From CAIWXH01 sp964555675 (GTDB taxonomy: Bacteria; Chloroflexota; Chloroflexia; Chloroflexales; Chloroflexaceae), in NCBI GenBank assembly GCA_964555675.1, contig CAZKTU010000081.1, forward strand, positions 1 through 24,926: a stretch of DNA of 24,926 nt, given 5' to 3'. Both the position numbers and the translations under genes were made by a program. The notes under the pieces were generated by a model. The model was not told where the DNA came from and made no database searches. It worked only from the letters and a program-made list of their open reading frames with translations. This document shows, piece by piece, positions 7,372 to 15,459 of this stretch (the stretch's first letter is position 1; each line of letters begins with the position of its first letter).

Positions 7372-10017
7372 ATGACGGTTCAGGATCCGCTCGTGCCCGA
7401 GCTCCGCGCCCTCGCCGCAGTGCTCCGCCACGTCGACCAGGCCCTGCTCGAAGCCCTGGCGAGCCTCGAAGCGGGCCAGGTCGCGCGCTTCCTGCGTGAC
7501 CCCGACCTCGAGCCCGACCCCGCCGCCCCCGGCATGGTGCGCCTGCGCGACGAGGCCCGCGCCGCCGCTCTGGCAGAGCTGCGCGCGTCGGACCCCGAGG
7601 CTGAGATCAGAATGCACGAGCGCTGCCTGACCTACTTTATAGAGCGTCTGCGGATCGACCGACGTGACGAGAATCTGGCCGACCTCGAGGCGGCCTGCAT
7701 CTACCACCTCGAGGCCCTGCGCAGCACCCTGATCGAGCGCCGCGAGTGGGCCAGGATCGGGCAGCACATCGTCGCCCTGCGGGCCGCCCGGCCCCTGCAG
7801 CCCGCCAACCTGCAACTCCTCGATCTCTTCGCGGGCTCTAACGCGATCCGAACCCAGGACTACGCCGGCGGCGAGGCTATCCTCGGCCGGCTGGTAGAGG
7901 ACCCCGCGACCGGCGGCGAGGTGCGCATGCGCGCCCTGAACATCCTGGCCCAGTCCGACTGGTTTCAGACCCGCTACGACCGCGCCCTCGAGCGCTACCG
8001 GCAGGCCCACGAGCTCGCGGCCGTCCTCGGGCACCAACTCTTCCAGGCCCACACCAGCCTGAACATGAGCCTGGTCTACCACGAGATCGGCTACTTCCCC
8101 CAGGCGCTCCAGCTGAGCAGCCAGGCCCTGGCCGGCTATCGCGAGCTCGGCGATCACCTCCACGAGGCCCACGCCCACTACGAAGTCGCCAAGAACGCCT
8201 TGCAGCTGGCCCGCTGGCCCGAGGCTCAGGCGCACTTCCAGGCCTCGGGCGAGCTCTACGGGCGGCTGGGCGTCCAGGCCCAGCAGGCCAACCTGTACAC
8301 CCTCCAGGGCATCCTCGCCCACGCCCTCGGCGACACGGCGGCCAGCGAGGCCCTCTACCGGCAGGGTCTGGCCATCGGCGCCTCGCCCGAGCACGGCGAC
8401 CCGGCCGTGCTGATGGATAGCTGGATGCTGCTGGGGCTGCTCTACCAGAGCACCGGGCGCCGAGCCGAGGCCATGGCCGCCTACGGTCGCGCCGAGGAGT
8501 ACGCGGGTAACCTGCAGAACCGCCACGTCTTGGCGATGGCCGCCTTCCGCCGCGGCGAGCTCTTGCGCCTTGAGGGCCGGGCCGCCGAGGCGAGCGCCGC
8601 CTACGAGCAGGCGCTCGGGCTGATCGAGACCATGCGCGGCAGCGCCGAGATCGAGGAGGTCAAGCTCGGCCTGCTCGGCGCGACCCAGCATGTGTACGAA
8701 GCGGCCGTGTTACTCTTGCTCGAGCGCGGCCGGCCCGAGGCCGCCTACGAGGTCTCAGAGCGCGCCCGGGCCCGGGCCTTTCTCGACTTGCTGGCCGCCA
8801 AGTCGCCCGAGCTGTACAGCTCGTTCGATCAGCCGGCCGCCACCCTGGCCGAGGTGCAGGCGCAGCTCCCGCCCGATGCCTTGCTGATCGAGTATTACAC
8901 CACCGGCGTCCTGCAGCCGGGCGAGCAGCTGCTCAATCAGCTCAAGCAGGTGAACCCGCAGCTCTTCGAACACCTGAGCGCGCCGCCGCGGGTGATCATC
9001 TTCGCGATCACCCACGAGCAGTTCGAGGTCCACGAAGCCAGGCTCGACCCCAACCTGCTCGCGGCAGGCGGGTCCGATCCGCGGCCCGCCCAGCGTTGGC
9101 TGCACGAGCGCAAGCTCAAGGCCCTCTACGATCAGCTCGTCGCCCCCCTTGCGCCGCTCCTCGCGGGCAGCAAGCAACTCTTCCTCATCCCCCACGGCCC
9201 CCTGCACCACGTGCCCTTCATGGCCCTCCGCTCGCCGGACGGGCACTATTTGCTCGATAGGGCCGGGCCGGCGATCGCCCTCGCCCCCAGTGCCACGGTG
9301 CTCGTGCGCAACTGCCTCGCCCCGCCCCCGGCCAGCGCAGGCGCCGTGCTCGCCATCGGCTACAACGACCCCGAGGCGCGACTGCAGCACGCCGAGAGCG
9401 AGGCCCGCGCGACGGCGCGCATCCTCGGGGGCGAAGCTTGGGCCGGCGCCGGCCCCAAGGGCCAGGCCCTGCTGGAGGTCGGGCCGACCCTGCGCGCCCT
9501 GCATATCGCCGGCCACGCCGTCTTCACGCCCCAGGACCCCCTAGGCTCTTATATCTCCCTCGGCGACGGCGACCGGCTGAGCGCGCGGGCGATCATGCAG
9601 GGGCTGCGGCTCCGCCCCGGCCTCGTCTCGCTGAGCGCCTGCACCAGCGGCCTGACCCAGGTCGTCCCGGGCGACGAGCTGCTGGGTATGTTGCGGGCGC
9701 TGCTCTACGCCGGGGCGACCACGATCACCTGCGCCCTCTGGGAGGCCTCAGACATCGTCGCCCGGCTGGTGATGGAGCACTTTTACCAGGCCCTGCACGC
9801 CGGCGCGACGCCGGGTGTGGCCTTTCGCGACGCGATCGTAGCGGTGCGCGACCTCTCCGGCCGCGAGCTCGCCGCGATCTTTGCCCGCTGGAGCGCTGAA
9901 GATATGGGGGCGGTGCACCCCCCGGCCCTACCTGAAGTCCCCCCGGACCAGGAGGCGCACCACCCCTATGGGGACCCCATCGTGTGGGCGTCCTTCATGT
10001 TGATTGGCCGATTGTAA
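7372..10017 (+). CDS. TPR-CHAT caspase-like protease
   Basis: This 881-residue protein starts at ATG 7372, preceded by AGGAGAG (7361-7367). Residues about 50-100 (MVRLRDEARAAAL...HERCLTYF) resemble the winged-helix segment that follows the ATPase in STAND proteins, but no P-loop is present. Residues about 125-470 are helical TPR-like repeats. Residues about 495-881 are a CHAT domain (clan CD peptidase, related to caspases and separase). The catalytic His is in HIAGH (711-715, likely His715), the Cys in SLSACTSG (Cys757), and the end is HPYGDPIVWASFMLIG. Both catalytic residues are intact, so it should be an active Cys protease. No signal peptide was seen. The gene is convergent with, and overlaps by 23 bases, the anti-sigma gene. 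CHAT proteins often act as effectors in signalling or conflict systems; the substrate here is unknown. Confidence 0.92.
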   Translation: MTVQDPLVPELRALAAVLRHVDQALLEALASLEAGQVARFLRDPDLEPDPAAPGMVRLRDEARAAALAELRASDPEAEIRMHERCLTYFIERLRIDRRDENLADLEAACIYHLEALRSTLIERREWARIGQHIVALRAARPLQPANLQLLDLFAGSNAIRTQDYAGGEAILGRLVEDPATGGEVRMRALNILAQSDWFQTRYDRALERYRQAHELAAVLGHQLFQAHTSLNMSLVYHEIGYFPQALQLSSQALAGYRELGDHLHEAHAHYEVAKNALQLARWPEAQAHFQASGELYGRLGVQAQQANLYTLQGILAHALGDTAASEALYRQGLAIGASPEHGDPAVLMDSWMLLGLLYQSTGRRAEAMAAYGRAEEYAGNLQNRHVLAMAAFRRGELLRLEGRAAEASAAYEQALGLIETMRGSAEIEEVKLGLLGATQHVYEAAVLLLLERGRPEAAYEVSERARARAFLDLLAAKSPELYSSFDQPAATLAEVQAQLPPDALLIEYYTTGVLQPGEQLLNQLKQVNPQLFEHLSAPPRVIIFAITHEQFEVHEARLDPNLLAAGGSDPRPAQRWLHERKLKALYDQLVAPLAPLLAGSKQLFLIPHGPLHHVPFMALRSPDGHYLLDRAGPAIALAPSATVLVRNCLAPPPASAGAVLAIGYNDPEARLQHAESEARATARILGGEAWAGAGPKGQALLEVGPTLRALHIAGHAVFTPQDPLGSYISLGDGDRLSARAIMQGLRLRPGLVSLSACTSGLTQVVPGDELLGMLRALLYAGATTITCALWEASDIVARLVMEHFYQALHAGATPGVAFRDAIVAVRDLSGRELAAIFARWSAEDMGAVHPPALPEVPPDQEAHHPYGDPIVWASFMLIGRL

Positions 10018-10666
10018 TCGCCAGGCGCATCCGCTCGAGGCCCGAGCGCGGCAGCTGTGTGAACTGCACGCTGCCCGTGTGGTCCGTAACCCGCTGCCTG
10101 AGCGTACCGTCGAGATAGAGGGCCACCGGCACGCCCGACTGATCGAAGGGGTCACTATCCGGCAGCTCGACGTTGACCTCGAGCGCGGCCTGGCTCGGAT
10201 CATCTTCGCTGTAGATGGTAAGGTGCATGCCGGGCTGCTGCGGGCTGGCGGCTTGCTTGTAACGATAGAGCAGCGCCCCACGGCTCGCGCCCAGCAGGGG
10301 CGCCGCCTCCCAGGAGCTCAGGAGCGGAGCCGAGAACTCCACCCAGAGCCGCTGCAGCGGGTCGATGAACCATGGTCGCTCGGCACTCACGGTCGCGGCC
10401 CAGGGGCGTTGCAAGCGCTGCAAGTTGGGCCTGGCGGGCGGGGCGGGCTCGAGCGCATCGGGCGACGCCGCCAGCCGGGCGAGCTCGAGCAGCTCGGTGA
10501 GCACAGCGCGGCACGGGCCGCAGCGCTCGAGGTGGGCGGCGACCTGCGGGTCGGGCGAGCCATGGCTCAGGAGCGCGTGGGCATACAGGTAGAGCTGCGC
10601 CTCGATGTGCCCGTGATCGTCGGGTGAGAAGGCTGAAGGGCGCCGCATCGAATTATCTTGCTCCAT
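9995..10666 (-). CDS. Zinc-finger anti-sigma factor, soluble
   Basis: The protein has 223 residues if ATG 10666 is used; an in-frame ATG at 10675 directly abuts GAAGAGGG, which leaves no spacer, whereas 10666 has a 9-base spacer. The HxxxCxxC motif (His45, Cys49, Cys52) marks a ZAS/zf-HC2 anti-sigma domain at residues about 15-65. Residues about 95-220 contain PLQRLWVEFSAPLL and a beta-rich end with VALYLDG. No transmembrane helix was seen, so it is probably a cytoplasmic anti-sigma factor rather than the common membrane type. It lies 66 bases downstream of the sigma factor gene on the same strand, and its 3' end overlaps that of the convergent CHAT protease gene. It could be a substrate of that protease; this is inference. 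Confidence 0.78.
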   Translation of the reverse strand: MEQDNSMRRPSAFSPDDHGHIEAQLYLYAHALLSHGSPDPQVAAHLERCGPCRAVLTELLELARLAASPDALEPAPPARPNLQRLQRPWAATVSAERPWFIDPLQRLWVEFSAPLLSSWEAAPLLGASRGALLYRYKQAASPQQPGMHLTIYSEDDPSQAALEVNVELPDSDPFDQSGVPVALYLDGTLRQRVTDHTGSVQFTQLPRSGLERMRLAITIGQST

Positions 10667-10676
10667 ACGCTGCATC

Positions 10677-10694
10677 CCTCTTCACTATAAGAGG
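10677..10694 (-). promoter_or_regulatory. Hairpin covering the ribosome site of the anti-sigma gene
   Basis: CCTCTT (10677-10682) and AAGAGG (10689-10694) are inverted repeats around a 6-base loop. On the minus-strand transcript one arm is the GAAGAGG ribosome-binding sequence of the anti-sigma gene. Folding would hide it and lower anti-sigma translation relative to sigma. The 6-bp stem is weak, so this is tentative. Confidence 0.35.
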
Positions 10695-10732
10695 TCTGAA
10701 TTCCTGTTCATTCTTGCACATAAGCGTCACCA

Positions 10733-11527
10733 TTAATTAGCGAGATTTTCACCCTCATCATCGTCGTCGCTGAAGAGCTGCCGCAGGCGCGGATCGGCCC
10801 GCAGTTTACGCAGGCCCAACGAGCGCAGCTCGTGGACCCGCTTGACGGGGATGCCCAGAACCTCGCCGATCGCCTGATCCTCGAGCCCATCGAGGTACTT
10901 CATGCGCACAGCGGCGAGCTGCCGGGCGGCTCGCGGGTGCTCACGCTCGAAATCGCTAAGGATCGCGGCCAGCTCGGCGCGTTGTTCGGCGCTCAGCAGC
11001 AGCTGCTCGACCTGCTCGGCGGGGTCGGCGATCAGGTCGCTGAGCAGGAGATGCGACTGGGGGGCGTCCATCGAGATCTCGAGGCCCTCGCCCCTAAGTC
11101 TATTCTCGGCGCGTAGCGAGCGCACCGCCGTGCGCAGGTAGTTCCAGGCGAACAGGAAGAATGCATTGGGGACCCGGCAGCGCTCGAAGCGCTTGCAGGT
11201 GACCTCGATCGCGATCTGTACGGCGTCTTCCCAGACATCGGGGTAGCGATAGCGGGCGCGCGCGGCCAGCAGGCTGTAGAGCTCGGTGTAGCCCTGCTCC
11301 CAGCGCAGGGGCCCCTCGTCGCCTGAGCACGCCTGATGCAGAGCCTGGTTGTAGAGCCCGAAGATCAGGTAGGAGAGATCCTCGCTCGGCTGGTGCGCAT
11401 ACGCGCTCATCGAGCGCTCGAGCAGCTCCTCTCGCGTGAGCAGGCCTATGCCATAATGGGCAAACAGCCGTTCGACGATCTCATCGCATTGGCGCCGGAT
11501 CTCATCCTCGTTTGACGGCATATCCAC
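10733..11527 (-). CDS. ECF-like RNA polymerase sigma factor
   Basis: This 264-residue protein starts at GTG 11527, chosen because GAAGG lies 6 bases upstream; ATG 11521 is an alternative. Residues about 80-145 fit sigma region 2 (LYSLLAARARYRYPDVWEDA...FFLFAWNYLRTAVRSL). Residues about 185-250 fit region 4, with the helix-turn-helix DQAIGEVLGIPVKRVHELR (217-235). A helical N-terminal extension of about 75 residues precedes region 2, and the C-terminus is acidic (SDDDDEGE). It should direct RNA polymerase to a small regulon and be held by the zinc-finger protein encoded just downstream. Neighbours are the CHAT protease (via the anti-sigma gene) and, divergently, the REC-GAF-hydrolase gene. Target promoters are unknown. 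Confidence 0.85.
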   Translation of the reverse strand: MDMPSNEDEIRRQCDEIVERLFAHYGIGLLTREELLERSMSAYAHQPSEDLSYLIFGLYNQALHQACSGDEGPLRWEQGYTELYSLLAARARYRYPDVWEDAVQIAIEVTCKRFERCRVPNAFFLFAWNYLRTAVRSLRAENRLRGEGLEISMDAPQSHLLLSDLIADPAEQVEQLLLSAEQRAELAAILSDFEREHPRAARQLAAVRMKYLDGLEDQAIGEVLGIPVKRVHELRSLGLRKLRADPRLRQLFSDDDDEGENLAN

Positions 11528-11684
11528 CGCTGGCCTTCGAGCAGAGCGTTTATAAACAGTATAGCCGAACTTGGGCTTATTACGTCACAATCTTCGTAAA
11601 GGAAGCAACAACAAAAGCGACCCGGATGCGCGTTTAAGATGTGCGAAGAAGTGATAAAACCGTCAGACACCCATCGAGAAGCCC
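11528..11684. promoter_or_regulatory. AT-richer divergent promoter region with palindrome
   Basis: This 157-bp spacer between the sigma factor (minus) and the REC-GAF-hydrolase gene (plus) is clearly richer in A and T than its surroundings. On the minus strand a -10-like TATACT (11563-11558) lies just upstream of the perfect 10-bp palindrome GTTTATAAAC (11548-11557), which would overlap the transcription start. On the plus strand TAAAAC (11655-11660) could serve as a weak -10. No good -35 partners were seen, so the promoters may be regulated or use alternative sigma factors. Confidence 0.35.
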
Positions 11685-14291
11685 ATGGACTGGCAGACCA
11701 GTGAGTCCGCCGAGCGCGCCGAGGCGACAGCGCCCCCATCGCCTTCGCTTTTGCATACGATCCGCCACGAGCTGCGCACACCGGTAAACCATATTGTCGG
11801 CTTTGGCGAGATGCTGCTCGAGGAGAGCCAGGACCACGGCGAGCATGGCCCCTACGCGGCCCTGGCCGAGGTGGTGGCCGCCGGCCGTATGCTCCTTACG
11901 ATTATCGGCGAGCAGCTAGGCGGCCCCGAGGGCGACCCCATCGCCCCGAACCTGCTCGGCCTCCACGCGCGCCTGGCCCCCCAGCTGAGCTTCATCGTGC
12001 AGACCTGCGACGAGCTGGCGGCCCGCGCCGAGCACGACGGCCACGCCGCGTTTGTGCCCGACCTGCTGAAGATCGCCGGCGCCGCGGCACACCTGGGCGA
12101 CCTGGCCGCCGGCACGGCGGGGCGGGCCGCCACGGCCCTGGCCCTGGGGGCCGTGCGGCCACTCAGCGTGTCGCCATCCCCCGAACAGCCCGAGACCCCC
12201 GCCGCGCCGCCCGCGCCGCCCGCCGAGGCCCCCCAGACGCCCCGCGCCAGCATCCTCGTCGTCGACGACAACACGATGAACCGCGACATGCTCGCGCGCC
12301 GCCTCGAGCGCCTAGGCTATCTGCCGTCCCATGCCGCAAACGGGCGCCAGGCCCTCGAGCTGTTACGGGCGCAGCCCTTCGACCTGATCCTGCTCGATAT
12401 GATCATGCCCGAGCTCGACGGCTACGGCGTGCTGATGGCCATGAAGGCCGACCCCGAGCTGCAGCGGGTCTCGGTGATCGTGCTCTCGGCCCTCGACGAC
12501 ATGGCCAGCGTGGTGCGGGCCGTCGAGCTGGGCGCCGACGACTACCTGCCGAAGCCCTTCGACCCGGTGCTGCTCAAGGCCCGCATCGGGGCCTGCCTGT
12601 TCAAGAAGAGCCTGCGCGACCGCGAGGTCGACTACCTCAAGCGCATCGAGGACGAGCGCCGGCGGGCCGACGACCTGCTGCATATTGTGATCCCCCTCGG
12701 CGTCTCGCTAACCGTCGAGCGCGACTTCAACCAGCTGCTCGAGCGGATCGTGATCGAGGCCCAGGAGCTCTGCAACGCCGACGCCGGCACGCTCTACCTG
12801 CGCACCGACGACAACCGGCTGCGCTTCGTGATCGTGCGCAACCGCACCCTCAACATCGCCATGGGCGGCGCGACCGGCAAGGACATTCCCTTCCCGCCCC
12901 TGCGGCTCTATGACGAGCAGAGCGGCGCGCCCCTCTACAACTATGTGGTCACACACGCCGCCCTCGAAGGCGCCACGATCAACATCGCAGACACCTACCA
13001 CGCCGACGGCTACGACTTCTCGGGCACCCGCGACTTCGACGCCCGCACCGGCTACAGCACCACCTCGGTGCTCAACATCCCGCTCAAGGATGGCCTGGGC
13101 CGCGTGATCGGCGTGCTCCAGCTGATCAACGCCATGGATCAGCGCGGCGCGGTCATCCCCTTCGACGACGTGGCCGCCCAGATGCTCGAGTCCCTCGGCG
13201 CCCTGGCCGCGGCGGCCCTGGCCGCCTACGCCCGCGAGCAGCAGCTCCAGCAGGAGATCGCCGACCTTAAGATCGAGATCGACCAGGTCAAGAAGCAACG
13301 CGAGGTCGCCGAGATCACCAGCACGCCCTACTTCGCCGAGCTCCAGGAGAAGGCCCAGGCCCTGCGCAGCGGCATCGTGCGCGCGCGCTCCGAGCCCGAA
13401 GAGGCCGGCCAGCGCGGCCCCGAGCGCGCCGTCTATATGGTCGACGGCCACACGATCACCGTCCGCGAGCAGGGGCCGAAGCGCGGGCGGCTGCTGCTGA
13501 TGATCCACGGCTGGTCGAGCTCGTGGTTCGCCCTTTCGCCCATGATGACGGCCCTCAGCGACCGCTACCGCTGCGTCGCCGTCGACCTGCCGGGCTACGG
13601 CGAGTCGCCGCCCCTGCCGGTGGAGGCCACCATCCCCGCCTACGCCGACCTCATGGCCGGGCTGATCCGCCAGCTCAGCCCGGGCGTGCCGGCGATCGTC
13701 ATGGGCCACTCGATGGGCGGCATGATCGGCCTGACCATGGCCCTGCGCCAGCGCGAGGTGATCGAGCGCATGGTGCTGCTCTGCCCGACGGTGAGCGGCA
13801 AGCTCTCGTTCTGGATCAACGCCTTCATCTCGCCGATCACCATGCTCGAGCGCTCGAGCGTGGCCAGCGGGATCGTCTCGCGCCTCGAGCCCTACATGCT
13901 CAACGTGACCGACCGCCTAATGCGGCCGGCCTCGTTCGCCCAGCGCAGCGGCATCGACGAGACCGACTACCATCGCCTGCGGGCCGACGCCCGGCGCCCC
14001 GGCCAGGGCCGCGTGCGCGCCGAGTGCTTCCGGGCTATGGGCGAGAACAACCTTGAGGATCAGCTCAAGAATGTCTCGACGCCCTCGCTGGTGATCTGGG
14101 GCATGGAGGATAACACCGTGCCCCTGAGCGACGCCAGCCTGGTCGCCGACCGCTGGCCGGCCGCCGAGCTGCGCGTGCTGCCCAAGGCCGGCCACTGGCC
14201 CCAGTTCGAGACCTTCGACGCCACCAAACGTTATGTGCGCTCGTTCCTCAGCACCCCCGCCAAGCTGCTCAAGGGGCAGACCCTGTTTTGA
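11685..14291 (+). CDS. HisKA-like / receiver / GAF / alpha-beta hydrolase fusion protein
   Basis: This is an 868-residue fusion. Residues 20-80 resemble a histidine-kinase dimerisation helix with H-box RHELRTPVNH (His28). No ATP-binding kinase domain (N, G1 or G2 boxes) follows, only an Ala/Pro-rich linker to about 186. Residues 188-305 are a receiver domain with acidic pair Asp194/Asp195, phospho-acceptor Asp238 (LLDMIMPELDG) and Lys290. Residues about 340-515 are a GAF domain. A coiled coil spans about 516-565. Residues about 585-868 are a complete alpha/beta hydrolase with oxyanion region HGWSSSW, nucleophile Ser676 (GHSMGG), Asp809 and His837 (AGHWPQFE). It is cytoplasmic with no membrane segment. 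The receiver is probably phosphorylated by another kinase, and GAF binds a small ligand; the hydrolase may hydrolyse or sense a small ester or lactone, loosely like RsbQ in the general stress pathway. Ligand and partner are unknown. Confidence 0.88.
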   Translation: MDWQTSESAERAEATAPPSPSLLHTIRHELRTPVNHIVGFGEMLLEESQDHGEHGPYAALAEVVAAGRMLLTIIGEQLGGPEGDPIAPNLLGLHARLAPQLSFIVQTCDELAARAEHDGHAAFVPDLLKIAGAAAHLGDLAAGTAGRAATALALGAVRPLSVSPSPEQPETPAAPPAPPAEAPQTPRASILVVDDNTMNRDMLARRLERLGYLPSHAANGRQALELLRAQPFDLILLDMIMPELDGYGVLMAMKADPELQRVSVIVLSALDDMASVVRAVELGADDYLPKPFDPVLLKARIGACLFKKSLRDREVDYLKRIEDERRRADDLLHIVIPLGVSLTVERDFNQLLERIVIEAQELCNADAGTLYLRTDDNRLRFVIVRNRTLNIAMGGATGKDIPFPPLRLYDEQSGAPLYNYVVTHAALEGATINIADTYHADGYDFSGTRDFDARTGYSTTSVLNIPLKDGLGRVIGVLQLINAMDQRGAVIPFDDVAAQMLESLGALAAAALAAYAREQQLQQEIADLKIEIDQVKKQREVAEITSTPYFAELQEKAQALRSGIVRARSEPEEAGQRGPERAVYMVDGHTITVREQGPKRGRLLLMIHGWSSSWFALSPMMTALSDRYRCVAVDLPGYGESPPLPVEATIPAYADLMAGLIRQLSPGVPAIVMGHSMGGMIGLTMALRQREVIERMVLLCPTVSGKLSFWINAFISPITMLERSSVASGIVSRLEPYMLNVTDRLMRPASFAQRSGIDETDYHRLRADARRPGQGRVRAECFRAMGENNLEDQLKNVSTPSLVIWGMEDNTVPLSDASLVADRWPAAELRVLPKAGHWPQFETFDATKRYVRSFLSTPAKLLKGQTLF

Positions 14292-14306
14292 GCGTGGACC
14301 CGTATC

Positions 14307-15296
14307 TTACAGCTCGACCCAGGCCCCGCGCCGGCCACTCTCCAGGGCCGCCTCGATCACGCGCATGTTGGCGACGCCGTCTTCGAGCGGGGTCGGCACC
14401 GGCGTATGCTCGAGGATGGCCTGAGCGAAGCGGTCGCCCTGCAGGGTGTACTGGTCGCAGACCTCGAAGCTGATCTCTTCGATTGAGTCGCCCTGCTGGT
14501 GCCACATGCGGCAGGGCCGGTCGGGTGGCGCGTTGAAGGGGATCTCGATCTCGATCCGCCCGCCGGTACCGAAGATATTCACCCGCTGGTAAGAGCTGAG
14601 CTGGGTCGAGCACGTGAAGCTGGCGCTGCCCGTGCCGAAATCGAGTAGGCCCGAGGCCAGGCGGTCGGTCTGGAAGCGCGGGTCGAGCTCGACCAGGGCG
14701 CAGACCCGCCGCGGCTCGGCGTCGAAGATAAAGCGCGAGAGCGAGATGTTGTAGCAGCCGATGTCCATCAGCCCGCCGCCGCCGATCTCGGCCATGTTGC
14801 GGATGTTCCCGGCGTCGTCGTTGAAGTACGAGAAGAACGACTGGATGGTGCGCAGCTCGCCGATCCCGCCCGCTGCCACAATCTCCCGGGCGCGCCGCCA
14901 CTGGGGGTGGTGGCGGTACATGAAGGCCTCCATCACCTTGACCTGGGGGTGCATCTGCGCGGCCTCGAGCAGGGTCTTGGCCTCGGTCGAGCTCAGGGCG
15001 AGGGGCTTCTCGCACAGGACGTGCTTGCCCGCCGCGATCGCCTTGACGCTCAGGGGCACGTGCAGGTGGTTGGGCAGCGGGTTGTAGACCGCGTCGATCT
15101 CGGGGTCGGCCAGCAGCTCCTCGTACGAGCCGTAGGCCTTGGGGATGCCGAGCTGCGCGGCAACCTCGCGGGCCCTGGCCCCATCGCGCGAGGCGATCGC
15201 CGTCACTTCTGTGTAGAGGCCCCGCTGCATTGCGGGGATGACCTTCGCCGTGCCGATCTTTGCGGTGCTGAGGATGCCGAAGCGGACCCTGGCCAT
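14307..15296 (-). CDS. Gfo/Idh/MocA family NAD(P)-dependent oxidoreductase
   Basis: The protein has 329 residues from ATG 15296, chosen because ACGGAG lies 7 bases upstream; an upstream in-frame start at 15314 lacks this. The N-terminal Rossmann fold begins FGILSTAKIGTAKVIPAM. The family motif CEKPLAL is at 95-101 (Lys97). GGGLMDIGCYNI (173-184) supplies the usual Asp/Tyr catalytic neighbourhood (Asp178, Tyr182). The C-terminal half is the beta-sheet substrate domain. Members oxidise or reduce sugars, inositols or related polyols; the sequence is closest in style to D-xylose/dihydrodiol dehydrogenase-like members. The gene stands alone, 15 bases from the convergent end of the hydrolase fusion. 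A role with the amino-sugar cluster is possible but not shown. Confidence 0.9.
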   Translation of the reverse strand: MARVRFGILSTAKIGTAKVIPAMQRGLYTEVTAIASRDGARAREVAAQLGIPKAYGSYEELLADPEIDAVYNPLPNHLHVPLSVKAIAAGKHVLCEKPLALSSTEAKTLLEAAQMHPQVKVMEAFMYRHHPQWRRAREIVAAGGIGELRTIQSFFSYFNDDAGNIRNMAEIGGGGLMDIGCYNISLSRFIFDAEPRRVCALVELDPRFQTDRLASGLLDFGTGSASFTCSTQLSSYQRVNIFGTGGRIEIEIPFNAPPDRPCRMWHQQGDSIEEISFEVCDQYTLQGDRFAQAILEHTPVPTPLEDGVANMRVIEAALESGRRGAWVEL

Positions 15297-15459
15297 AGCT
15301 GTGCTCCGTAACAATGCGGGGTCTGTCTATGGTAGCACACCATGGCCCGGGCCGCGCCGGGGCCGTGAACGGTCCTTCGCAGGGGACACGGCACAGCTCT
15401 TGCATCCCTCTCGGCTTCAGTAGCCCGACCCGCCCACACTGACGTAAAGGAGACAGCCC

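Noticed and set aside
7306..8691. A 461-codon minus-strand open frame opposite the TPR region
   Set aside because: Shadow of the TPR-CHAT gene; no domain and no conserved motif.
7372..11527. CRISPR array or gRAMP/Cas7-11 gene near the TPR-CHAT protease
   Set aside because: No regularly spaced repeats and no RAMP-type gene were seen anywhere in the window, so a type III-E system is not present here.
11745..12250. Functional histidine kinase
   Set aside because: Only the H-box helix is present; no N, G1 or G2 ATP-binding boxes lie before the receiver domain.
12708..13709. A 333-codon minus-strand open frame opposite the GAF-hydrolase gene
   Set aside because: Mirror translation without domain features; the plus strand holds the GAF and hydrolase motifs.
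15297..15459. Promoter pair in the spacer between the oxidoreductase and the membrane-anchored protein
   Set aside because: Only weak hexamers (TTGCAT near 15400, TACCAT on the minus strand) with poor spacing; not enough to call.
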